A model generated the notes under the pieces. The model saw only the letters and a list, made by a program, of their open reading frames with translations, had not been told where the DNA came from and did not search any database. Shown here in pieces: positions 1 to 7,503 of a DNA stretch of 36,843 bases. Position numbers and translations under genes: made by a program. Numbering within the stretch: the stretch's first letter is position 1; each line of letters begins with the position of its first letter. This DNA is from Thermodesulfobacteriota bacterium (GTDB lineage Bacteria; Desulfobacterota; DSM-4660; Desulfatiglandales; Desulfatiglandaceae), in contig JANQDY010000205.1 of the NCBI GenBank assembly GCA_028278625.1, positions 1 through 36,843 on the forward strand, read 5' to 3'.

Positions 1-129
1 GCTTGCTTTTGCCAACGATGTTTTTCAATCAATCCTTATATCGGAATTCCAGAAGCTTAAGACTATTCAACAGGATATGTTTGTGCTAACTATTATAGGG
101 AAAAACAAAAAAGGGAGTTAAACGGGAAA

Positions 130-387
130 ATGGAAGACTACAAAAAGGTCACTGTACTGGAAAACCAGTTCGAAGCGCAATTGCTGGCCTCTATACTCGA
201 AGAACGGGAAATCCCCCATCGCCTTCGGTCCTATCACGATACGGCCTTTGACGGTCTTTTTCAGACACAGAAGGGGTGGGGCTATATCAGCGCGCCGGAA
301 GATAGACATGGGGAAATAAAAGAAATTATTGCGGATGTGCGTCGGAGCGGTGCAAAGGGTTTGGAAATGGAGGAAGAGCAAAGGTAG
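130..387 (+). CDS. DUF2007-like small protein
   Basis: This 85-residue protein has an N-terminal pattern (a valine-rich strand, then a helix containing FEAQLLASILEE) that resembles the DUF2007 'putative signal transducing protein' family. In that family a beta-alpha-beta unit carries a conserved segment on choosing between subunits or isoforms. No catalytic motif, signal peptide or membrane segment is visible, so it should be cytoplasmic. The ATG at 130 follows a purine-rich stretch (GGGAG at about 113-117). The next gene starts 30 bases downstream, so co-transcription with the serine hydrolase is possible. The family assignment is by resemblance only; the molecular role is unknown. Confidence 0.7.
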   Translation: MEDYKKVTVLENQFEAQLLASILEEREIPHRLRSYHDTAFDGLFQTQKGWGYISAPEDRHGEIKEIIADVRRSGAKGLEMEEEQR

Positions 388-417
388 ATTCACCATTGCG
401 ATTTGGAGTGATGAACC

Positions 418-1806
418 ATGACTGTCATTAAAAAACCACTCAGGTGTTTGATTCTTTCTTTCCTGATTTTAGGGGGAGCAGCCCTTCCTTCGGTTTCCGA
501 GGCATTTGATGACAAAGCGAGAATTGATCCGTTTGTGGAACCGTTTATCCAAGACCGGCTCGTGGTCGGTCTGGTAATCGGGATTGTGAAAAACGGCCAA
601 AGCCAAATCCTGGCTTATGGGGAGACCGTAAAGGATTCCGGGATGTTGCCGGACGAAAACACGCTTTATGAGATCGGATCCATCAGCAAGGTGTTTACCG
701 GGATTCTTCTGGCATCTTTGGTGAATGAAGGCAACTTGCGCCTTGAGGATTCGCTGGAGGATCAGCTTCCGTCGGCTATAAGGGTACCGGTTTTTGACGG
801 CAACCCCATCACCCTTCTGCATCTCGCCACCCACACATCGGGCCTGCCGCGCATGCCGGACAATTTCAACCCCGCCGACCCCCTCAATCCCTACGCGGAC
901 TACTCAATTGAGCGGATGTACGATTTTCTGAAGGAGTACGAACTGAAACGCCCACCGGGAAACTATGAGTATTCCAATTACGGCATGGGGCTTTTGGGCC
1001 ACGTGCTGGCACTTAAGACGGTTGAAACCTACGAGCAGTTGTTGCTTGAGCGGATCTGTATCCCCTTGGATATGAAGGATACCCGTATCACCTTGAACAA
1101 AGAACAGAAAAAGCGATTGGCGCCCCCCTATGACATTGCCCTCAAACCGGCAAAGAATTGGGACATTCCAACCCTGGCGGGTGCGGGGGCCATTCGTTCG
1201 ACCGTAAACGACATGATCAAGTTCATCCGGGCCAATATCGTACCCAATGACGATATGCCGATTTCAAGGGCCTTACAGATGGCACAAAGGAAGCGTCATA
1301 CCATGGAGGACGGGCTTTCCTTGGGACTTGGCTGGCACATGGCCCGGGATGGGATCACCCTGTGGCACAACGGGGGCACGGGGGGGTATCACAGTTGGCT
1401 GGCCATCTTGCCCAGTCGCAAAATGGGTGTGGTGATCCTGGCCAATACCGCCAACATGCGGCTCGACCAATTGGGGGAACAGGTGACGAAGGTCGCCTTC
1501 GGCCTGAAGATTTCGCCGCCCAAACCGCGAAAGACCATAAGGATTGATCCCGCGCGGCTCGCATCATACACCGGATACTACGCTATGACCCCTGACTTCG
1601 GCCTCGCCGTTACCGTGAAAGAGGGCCGATTGATGGTGCAGGCCACGGGTCAGGACGGCTTTCCCGTATTCGCGGCCTCTGAAAATGAATTCTTCTACAA
1701 GGTGGTGGATGCCCAGATTACCTTTGTACCGGACGAAAAGGGGCGGATTCATAAGCTGATCCTTCATCAGAACGGCCGGCATTTGGAAGCGTTTCGCGAG
1801 AAGTGA
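418..1806 (+). CDS. Exported serine beta-lactamase-fold hydrolase
   Basis: A 462-residue member of the class C beta-lactamase / DD-peptidase / esterase superfamily (PF00144). A signal peptide is visible at residues 1-29: basic start, hydrophobic core, and Ser-Glu-Ala before the likely cleavage site. The three active-site elements are present. SISK at 88-91 supplies the nucleophile Ser88 and Lys91, YSN at 185-187 supplies the catalytic Tyr, and HNGG at 317-320 takes the place of the KTG box. After about residue 375 there is a separate beta-rich tail like the DUF3471-type domain found in stand-alone family members. Such proteins act in the periplasm on D-amino-acid peptides or esters. The HxG-type third box argues against a classical antibiotic-resistance beta-lactamase, and the substrate cannot be read from sequence. 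Confidence 0.88.
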   Translation: MTVIKKPLRCLILSFLILGGAALPSVSEAFDDKARIDPFVEPFIQDRLVVGLVIGIVKNGQSQILAYGETVKDSGMLPDENTLYEIGSISKVFTGILLASLVNEGNLRLEDSLEDQLPSAIRVPVFDGNPITLLHLATHTSGLPRMPDNFNPADPLNPYADYSIERMYDFLKEYELKRPPGNYEYSNYGMGLLGHVLALKTVETYEQLLLERICIPLDMKDTRITLNKEQKKRLAPPYDIALKPAKNWDIPTLAGAGAIRSTVNDMIKFIRANIVPNDDMPISRALQMAQRKRHTMEDGLSLGLGWHMARDGITLWHNGGTGGYHSWLAILPSRKMGVVILANTANMRLDQLGEQVTKVAFGLKISPPKPRKTIRIDPARLASYTGYYAMTPDFGLAVTVKEGRLMVQATGQDGFPVFAASENEFFYKVVDAQITFVPDEKGRIHKLILHQNGRHLEAFREK

Positions 1807-1912
1807 TGCAATCTTTCACGGTTTTCCCTAAAAGAGGTGTAACCCTTTCTATGATTTTTCCGTCTAACAGTCAAAAAGAGGCGTGATAACACATAAAAAG
1901 GGGACAATCGGA

Positions 1913-2647
1913 ATGGAAAGGCGAAAAATCGAGAGGGAGGCGCTCAAAAGGATACTTGCGGATCATCAGAATTGGCTCGATTCACAGGGAAAAGAGGGGG
2001 GAAAGGCGGATTTGAGCCATTGCGATCTCTCCGGGCTGAATCTTCAGCAGGCCAATTTTGAAGGGGCTTTTATGGAAGAAGCCGATTTCTCCCGGGCGAA
2101 TCTTCGAACAGCCAATTTCAAAGGGGCGCATCTCAAAGGCGCAAATATGGCGAAAGCGGATCTTCAATGGGCCATTCTTTGGCAAGCTGACTTGAAAAAT
2201 GCGATTCTTGAAGGTGCCGGCCTCCATTTTGCCAGCTTTATGAACGCCGATCTCACCCGGGCAAAGATGAAGGGTGTTTTTCTCCACAATGCCTATTTTC
2301 AGAAAGCGGTTCTTAAGGGAGTGGACCTTCGCGGCGCCAGTTTTCGTTTCACGGAACTGAATGATGCCAATCTGACGGGCGCGGATCTTTCAGAGGCAGT
2401 CATTGCGGCAACGAAAATGGTTGGTGCGGATCTGTCCCGATCAACTCTCAACAACTGCGAGATTACCATGTCACACTTTGAAAACGCCAAGCTGAATAAT
2501 GCAGTGGTAACAGCGTCACGTATCATCAAAACCAGTTTCCGGATGGCCGATTTGAGGGGCGTTGAGTGGAGCCGTTCAAGTGTGGATTCCGTCAATTTCG
2601 AGGGCGCCGAATTCTCTTGGGAAAACCTGAGTGTAAAGGCGGCATGA
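1913..2647 (+). CDS. Pentapeptide-repeat protein
   Basis: The protein is 244 residues from the ATG at 1913. That ATG has a GGGG-containing ribosome binding site about 8 bases upstream and is preferred to an in-frame GTG at 1883. After a charged N-terminal helix of about 30 residues it is almost entirely A(D/N)LxX pentapeptides (for example ADLSHCDLSGLNLQQANF). These predict a right-handed quadrilateral beta helix. The central leucine or phenylalanine and the preceding alanine are regular through about residue 225. Pentapeptide proteins include DNA-gyrase-protecting DNA mimics as well as many proteins of unknown role. This one is not notably acidic, so I do not claim gyrase protection. No signal peptide is seen. 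Confidence 0.88.
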   Translation: MERRKIEREALKRILADHQNWLDSQGKEGGKADLSHCDLSGLNLQQANFEGAFMEEADFSRANLRTANFKGAHLKGANMAKADLQWAILWQADLKNAILEGAGLHFASFMNADLTRAKMKGVFLHNAYFQKAVLKGVDLRGASFRFTELNDANLTGADLSEAVIAATKMVGADLSRSTLNNCEITMSHFENAKLNNAVVTASRIIKTSFRMADLRGVEWSRSSVDSVNFEGAEFSWENLSVKAA

Positions 2648-2723
2648 GATGCGATAGAGGTGCTTGGAGGTCGCTTTTGCACTGTCGTTGAAATGCTCCA
2701 ATCGATTTGGGAGGGAAAAAAGA

Positions 2724-3230
2724 ATGGAAGAAGGGTATGAAACCTTAATTGAACAATCGATTCATCTGGGGGCCATTGAGGCGAAACTGGTGCCAACGGA
2801 ACGAATCGTTTTTGACGATCGCTCTTTTCTGAAATGCAGGTTCGGATGCAGCCGCTGGGGGAAATACTGGACTTGTCCCCCCAATCTTTATCTTTCGCCC
2901 GAAGATTTCATGACCGCTTTTAATCAGTATGAACATTCCATTTTTATGAAGGTATCGGATCCCAAACTGGGTCAGGAAATCGCCGTTGCCATAGAAAAAG
3001 AGGCCATGCTTTCACACGGCTGCACCTTTGCATTTGCCATGGCCATGTGTGTTCAATGCGAGGAATGTGCCTTTCCGGAACCGTGTCGATACCCCCATTT
3101 GGCAAGGCCTTCAATGGATGGCTACGGGGTCGATATTGGAAAGACGCTTGAGCCCTTGGGATTCAAGGTTGAATTTGACAAAAAGGGTGAGCTGCTTCCG
3201 GTTTGGTATGTGATGGTGTTATTGAATTAG
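2724..3230 (+). CDS. DUF2284 predicted metal-binding protein
   Basis: The protein is 168 residues from the ATG at 2724, which has a GGGAGGG ribosome binding site at about 2709-2715. An in-frame TTG at 2664 is possible but poorly supported. Two cysteine clusters stand out: KCRFGCSRWGKYWTCPPN near residues 38-55, and CVQCEECAFPEPCRYP near residues 109-124. This arrangement, with the WTCPP element, is the hallmark of DUF2284 (PF10050). Proteins of this family are common in anaerobes and are thought to bind metal or an iron-sulfur cluster. It sits just upstream of a cysteine-rich CMD-like gene and an ECF sigma gene, which suggests a redox or metal theme. The biochemical role is unknown. Confidence 0.82.
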   Translation: MEEGYETLIEQSIHLGAIEAKLVPTERIVFDDRSFLKCRFGCSRWGKYWTCPPNLYLSPEDFMTAFNQYEHSIFMKVSDPKLGQEIAVAIEKEAMLSHGCTFAFAMAMCVQCEECAFPEPCRYPHLARPSMDGYGVDIGKTLEPLGFKVEFDKKGELLPVWYVMVLLN

Positions 3231-3277
3231 CAAAAAACCGATTGTTGTTCAGAAAGGCATGAAAAGGAGAATCTTCG

Positions 3278-3541
3278 ATGGATGAACATACGAAAATCTT
3301 CATCGCTTTGGGTGCGGCAACGGCAGCCAACTGCGGACCTTGTTTCCAGCACTATTTCCAAAAGGCTGAAAAGCTGGGCGTTGCAAAAGAGGATATCCAG
3401 AAAGCCGTTGATGTTGCGGTCAAGGTCAGGGGTGGCGCTCACATGGTTATGAACGGCGCGATCCAGAGAGCCATGGTAAATAAAAATGGCGCATCCCATG
3501 AAGAATGTTGTAGCGGTTCATCTTCATGCTGCGACGAGTGA
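3278..3541 (+). CDS. CMD/AhpD-like protein with Cys-rich tail
   Basis: An 87-residue all-helical protein of the carboxymuconolactone-decarboxylase superfamily. The AhpD-type redox motif C19-G-P-C22-x-x-H25 is intact, followed by the helix 'EDIQKAVDVAVKVRGG' typical of the family. The decarboxylase members lack this CxxC, so a thiol-disulfide or peroxide-linked role is more likely than ring-cleavage catabolism. The last residues hold four cysteines in two CC pairs (ECCSGSSSCCDE), an uncommon tail that could bind metal. The start has AAGGAGA about 8 bases upstream. The ECF sigma gene begins about 46 bases downstream, so the two are probably co-expressed. Confidence 0.8.
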   Translation: MDEHTKIFIALGAATAANCGPCFQHYFQKAEKLGVAKEDIQKAVDVAVKVRGGAHMVMNGAIQRAMVNKNGASHEECCSGSSSCCDE

Positions 3542-3587
3542 GGTAGGCTTCGGTGCTGTTATGCTGCGGTGCTCGCCACACCTCTCC

Positions 3588-4163
3588 ATGAAAAAAGATA
3601 TTGAAATGGAAGCGGTACTCCTAGAAATATACGACAAGTATTACGATCGTTTGAAGAAGTTCATCACGAAACTGGTTAAAGACAGGTGGGTTGCCGAGGA
3701 TCTGATCCAGGAGACGTTTCTTCGCGTACAGAAAAACCTGGGTTCGGTGAGGGATCCGGCAAAGATGTCATCCTGGGTCTTTCGCATCGCCTACAATCTG
3801 TGCCAGGATCATTTCAAGTCCATCAAGCTGCGCAAAGCCGATGCCAGGGAGTCGCCGGAGCCGGTACCGGACCCGTTTATGGAATTCCCCGTACAGAAGG
3901 AACTGGAACAGTCTCAGATGGGCGCCTGCGTCCAAGAGCAGATGAATCTGCTTCCCGAACCGCAGCGGGCAGTGCTCATCCTATATGACCTAATGGGTTT
4001 CAATCATGGGGAAATTGCTGAGATTTTGGATATTTCAAAGGAGAATGCCAAGGTCAGGCTCCACCGTGCAAGAAAGGGGCTCAGAGCAATCCTTAAGGAA
4101 AAATGCACATTTCAACTGGACGAAAGAAATGTCCTGATTTGTGAACCTTTGGAGAAGGAGTAG
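3588..4163 (+). CDS. ECF-type RNA polymerase sigma factor
   Basis: A sigma-70 family regulator with region 2 at about residues 8-70 (YYDRLKKF, then AEDLIQETFLRV and a WVFRIAYN element). Region 4 lies at about 115-170: LLPEPQRAVLILYDLMGF, then HGEIAEILDIS and a recognition helix ENAKVRLHRARKGLRAIL. It lacks regions 1 and 3, as ECF factors do. About 20 residues follow region 4 and contain two cysteines (KCTF and LICEP), which could sense metal or redox state. The start is uncertain: ATG 3588 and ATG 3606 both give normal family length but neither has a strong ribosome binding site. Upstream in-frame codons at 3486 and 3561 would overlap or abut the CMD-like gene. No anti-sigma gene is adjacent on this strand. 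Confidence 0.85.
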   Translation: MKKDIEMEAVLLEIYDKYYDRLKKFITKLVKDRWVAEDLIQETFLRVQKNLGSVRDPAKMSSWVFRIAYNLCQDHFKSIKLRKADARESPEPVPDPFMEFPVQKELEQSQMGACVQEQMNLLPEPQRAVLILYDLMGFNHGEIAEILDISKENAKVRLHRARKGLRAILKEKCTFQLDERNVLICEPLEKE

Positions 4164-4188
4164 GACGGAAGCGTATACTGTATCACCC

Positions 4189-5760
4189 CTAGTAAGCGGG
4201 GTAGCCTGTAATGGCGCGAATCTCGTTATAAATGGGTTTCAAGCGTCGGTACATTTTAAGATACACGCGCTCAAACAGCGCTTCGTAGAGATCCCTGTTT
4301 TCGCTAATGGGTTCAAACACATCGGTGATGCGGGTCATTTCTTTCACCGCGGTGGGGAAATCTCCATGGATTTTCAGTCCCACGGCGGCATCGATGGCAG
4401 CTCCCAAAGCCGAGGTTTCAAAAGTGTGGGGCCGTTGTGCCGGCCGGTTGAAGATGTCCGCGGTAATCTGCATGGCCGCGTCACTCTGGGATCCACCCCC
4501 CGATACCCTGAGACACTCAATTCTCACCTTGTTCTTTTTTTCCAATGCCAGCATTCCGTCCTTTAAGGCGTACACCAGACCTTCCAGAATGGACCGGTAT
4601 ACGTGGGCCCGTGTGTGTACGTCTCCAAATCCGATAATCGCCCCTTTGGCGTCCGCATCGGTATTCATACCCGGTGACCAGTAGGGCTGAAGGGTAAGTC
4701 CCATGGATCCGGGCGGTATTTCTCTGATCAGTTCGTCAAAAAGGGCTTCGGGCGACATATTTCGTTTTCCCGCCATTTGCATCTCTTTTAGACCGAACTG
4801 CTCTTTGAACCAGCTCACCAGCCAGAACCCCCTGTAAACCATTACTTCCGTGTTAAAGGCGTCCGGTACGGCACTGGGATAGGCGGGGGCAAAGGGTCGG
4901 ATCTGTACGTATCTGTTGTTGGCGGTGTTGGCTGTTGCCGTGGTGCCGTAGCTTAAACAGGCCAGCTGGGGAGAGAGACAACCGGCCCCCAGCACTTCAC
5001 AGGCCTTGTCCGTTCCGGCGGCGATCACCGGAAGCCCTTCCGGGATCCCCGTTTCCCGCGATGCGGCGGATGTCACTTGGCCCAGGACTTCCGCCGGTTT
5101 TACCAGTCGGGGGAGAACCGAAGGATCCATCTGAAACAGCTTCCATCGCATATTACGGGATTTGGCCCAGGTCTGTTTTCTGTAATCAAAGGGCACATAT
5201 CCCACCATGTTTCCGCGGGAATCCACATACTCACCGGTGAGACGATAGGTCAGGTACCCTGATAAAAAGAGAAACTTGGCTGTTTTCTCCCATATTTCAG
5301 GTTCATGGTCCTGAATCCAGTTGCTTTTGCATTCCCGGACCACTTTTTTCAGCAGATCGAAGCGGCGGATCAATTTGAGCCCCAAACGTACCGTCACGGG
5401 GATTCTGTGGGAATCGTCGGCCTTGCGCTGGTCGAGCCACAAAATGGCCGGCCGCAAGGGCTTTCCGTTTTTGTCCAGATTGACCATGGTGGTTCGCTGG
5501 CAGGTGATGCTCATCCCCGCAATGCGGTTGGTTTCCATGCCGTTGGAACCAAGGAGTCGTTGGGCCGTCAGAGCCAGATTGCGCCAGTAGTATTCCGGCG
5601 CTTGTTCCGCCCAACCGGGATGAGTGGAAAAATAGGGATCAATAGGGGTTTTGACCAGTTTGGAAAAATTGCCCTCGGGGCCTACGACGGCGGCGCGGAC
5701 GGACTGGGTTCCCACATCAAAGACCAGCAACCGGTCCCTGTTTTGCATTGAGAGTTTCAT
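4189..5760 (-). CDS. FGGY-family carbohydrate/polyol kinase
   Basis: A 523-residue ATP-dependent sugar or polyol kinase. The N-terminal phosphate-binding motif DVGTQSVRAAVVG and the family element MSITCQRTTMVNLD, followed by LWLDQRKADD, mark the first FGGY domain. AAGTDKACEVLGAGC in the middle carries the likely catalytic Asp. The second domain holds ALKDGM and the signature-2 region RVSGGGSQSDAAMQITADIF near residues 435-455. The start at 5760 is fixed by an ATGA overlap with the stop of the upstream flavoprotein gene, which implies translational coupling. The neighbours are glycerol-3-phosphate dehydrogenase and an alkylglycerone-phosphate-synthase-like protein. Glycerol, glycerone or a related three-carbon or ether-linked polyol is therefore a plausible substrate; xylulokinase-like specificity cannot be excluded. 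Confidence 0.87.
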   Translation of the reverse strand: MKLSMQNRDRLLVFDVGTQSVRAAVVGPEGNFSKLVKTPIDPYFSTHPGWAEQAPEYYWRNLALTAQRLLGSNGMETNRIAGMSITCQRTTMVNLDKNGKPLRPAILWLDQRKADDSHRIPVTVRLGLKLIRRFDLLKKVVRECKSNWIQDHEPEIWEKTAKFLFLSGYLTYRLTGEYVDSRGNMVGYVPFDYRKQTWAKSRNMRWKLFQMDPSVLPRLVKPAEVLGQVTSAASRETGIPEGLPVIAAGTDKACEVLGAGCLSPQLACLSYGTTATANTANNRYVQIRPFAPAYPSAVPDAFNTEVMVYRGFWLVSWFKEQFGLKEMQMAGKRNMSPEALFDELIREIPPGSMGLTLQPYWSPGMNTDADAKGAIIGFGDVHTRAHVYRSILEGLVYALKDGMLALEKKNKVRIECLRVSGGGSQSDAAMQITADIFNRPAQRPHTFETSALGAAIDAAVGLKIHGDFPTAVKEMTRITDVFEPISENRDLYEALFERVYLKMYRRLKPIYNEIRAITGYPAY

Positions 5761-7472
5761 GAATGGTCCCTTTGATCCGGCTTTAAGTCCAGCCCCAGTT
5801 GGGTACCGGGATTCATGATACGGTTGGGGTCGAAGTGATTTTTGAGTGCCCCTAGAACCGCCATCTGTTCCCGGCCCAGATGTGTTTCCATAAAAGGCGC
5901 CATCAGGCGACCCACCCCGTGATGATGGCTCAAAGACCCGCCGAGCTTTTGGATGCAATCGATAATACCCCTGTGGAAGGCTCTAAAATCGTGCATGCTT
6001 GTAAAGCGGCCGATGAAAATGAAGTAAAGGTTGGTTCCGGAAGGATAAAAGTGGGAGGCATGGGTCATGCAGAGGGTCTGTGGTCTTTCTTTGATATACC
6101 TTCTCACACCCTGATGTACGCCGTGAAGTTTATCCCATGAGACCGAAGTTTCAAGGGTATCGATGGTGATGCCGTAATCGTTTAGATCTTCCCGCATCAT
6201 CGGTTCGGAATACCTTGTTTTCTCCCATTTTCTTGCACCGTAGGCACCAAGATTAAGGGCTCCCATATCTTTGGATATACCTTTGATCTTCTGTTTCACC
6301 AAACGGGTGTAGTCTTTGTCCCCTTCAGCGGTGCCCAAACAAAGGCATTTTCGCATGGGCTTGAATCCGCGCTTTTTTAAGAGCAGATTCACCGGAGAGG
6401 GTATTCCATAGAGCTCCAGCCCCCGATGGGTTTCCTCTGGATCGGAAATGCGGAATACGGCAGGCCGTCCGAACTCCCCTTGGGAGATTTCTCGGGCAGC
6501 ATCCACTGCAGCATGCCAGGTGGGAAACATGAAACTGAAATATTTCCGGTTTTCAGGATGGTACCTGAAAATCTTAAAGCATATCTCCACCAGAACCCCA
6601 AAGATCCCTTCCGAGCCGATCATGATATGGTTCAGCCTGGGACCGGTGGCGGCAGCGGGATAATCGAGGGTCTTGAAGCTTCCCGTGGGCGTTACGTACT
6701 CCTGACTGACCACCAGATCCGCTGCATCGCCGTAGTAGGTGGACGCCTGTCCGGACCCCAGGGCCGCCACCCACCCCCCCACGGTGGAATATTCAAAAGA
6801 CTGGGGAAAATGACCGCAGGTATACCGTCTTTTGGCCATGAAAAGCTCGGGTGCCCGGTTCAGGGTCCCTTCATAGTCAGGGCCTGTCATGCCCGGCTGA
6901 ACTCTCGCGGTCTGGTTTGTTTCGTTCAATTCCAGCATTCGGTTCATATGGGTCCCCAAGGCGAGAGTGATTCCCCCCCTTTCTGGCAAAAGGCCGAAGG
7001 TAACCGACGACCCCCCTGAGTAAAGATAAAGGGGAAGGCGGTGATCGTTGCAGTACCCTACGATCCTTCTAACATCGGCCTTGTGGCGGGGATGCACCAC
7101 CAGATCGGAAATTTCACGTACACGGCCCCGACTCAATTCCATCATCTCTTCGGTGGTTTTTCCGCAGGCATGCTTCAGGCGTTGATACACGTCTGTTGTG
7201 ATGTTTCGAGGACCCACGATCTCCGAAAGCCTTTCAAGATGCTCAAGTGGTAAGATTGAATCGCGTTTCAGATCGACCGGTTCGAGCCCTTCATGGATCC
7301 TGGTTTGGAAATCTTCGTCCGTCATGCCCAGGTCCGCTTTGAGCATTTTGACCCACCGCCGGTTGGGGTGTTTGAACTTCGCCGGATCCCCGTATTTAAA
7401 AATAGACCGGTAGCTTCCGGGAGGCGCCGGTGTTTCTCTCCACTGGGGGCGGCTTTCCTTTCCTTTGAACAT
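5757..7472 (-). CDS. Alkylglycerone-phosphate-synthase-like FAD protein
   Basis: A 571-residue flavoprotein of the FAD-binding_4 (PCMH/VAO) fold. The FAD-binding part includes YSGGSSVTFGLL, the PGMTGPDYEGTL segment and STVGGWVAALGSGQ. The C-terminal half carries SHHHGVGRLM, with the triple histidine near residues 516-518. That motif, together with PGMTGPDYE, is characteristic of alkyldihydroxyacetone-phosphate synthase, where the histidines take part in ether-bond formation. It is less typical of D-lactate or glycolate oxidases, the main alternative. The ATG at 7472 is chosen because AGGAG lies 8 bases upstream; ATG 7478 and a start at 7532 are worse placed. It follows the dehydrogenase gene by 31 bases and overlaps the kinase by 4. 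Confidence 0.82.
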   Translation of the reverse strand: MFKGKESRPQWRETPAPPGSYRSIFKYGDPAKFKHPNRRWVKMLKADLGMTDEDFQTRIHEGLEPVDLKRDSILPLEHLERLSEIVGPRNITTDVYQRLKHACGKTTEEMMELSRGRVREISDLVVHPRHKADVRRIVGYCNDHRLPLYLYSGGSSVTFGLLPERGGITLALGTHMNRMLELNETNQTARVQPGMTGPDYEGTLNRAPELFMAKRRYTCGHFPQSFEYSTVGGWVAALGSGQASTYYGDAADLVVSQEYVTPTGSFKTLDYPAAATGPRLNHIMIGSEGIFGVLVEICFKIFRYHPENRKYFSFMFPTWHAAVDAAREISQGEFGRPAVFRISDPEETHRGLELYGIPSPVNLLLKKRGFKPMRKCLCLGTAEGDKDYTRLVKQKIKGISKDMGALNLGAYGARKWEKTRYSEPMMREDLNDYGITIDTLETSVSWDKLHGVHQGVRRYIKERPQTLCMTHASHFYPSGTNLYFIFIGRFTSMHDFRAFHRGIIDCIQKLGGSLSHHHGVGRLMAPFMETHLGREQMAVLGALKNHFDPNRIMNPGTQLGLDLKPDQRDHS

Positions 7473-7503
7473 TCTCATTGCTCCTGGGGAACCCTTTTGG
7501 CAT

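Noticed and set aside
418..1806. Antibiotic-resistance beta-lactamase
   Set aside because: The third box is HNGG rather than KTG and a DUF3471-like tail is present, both typical of non-resistance esterase/peptidase relatives.
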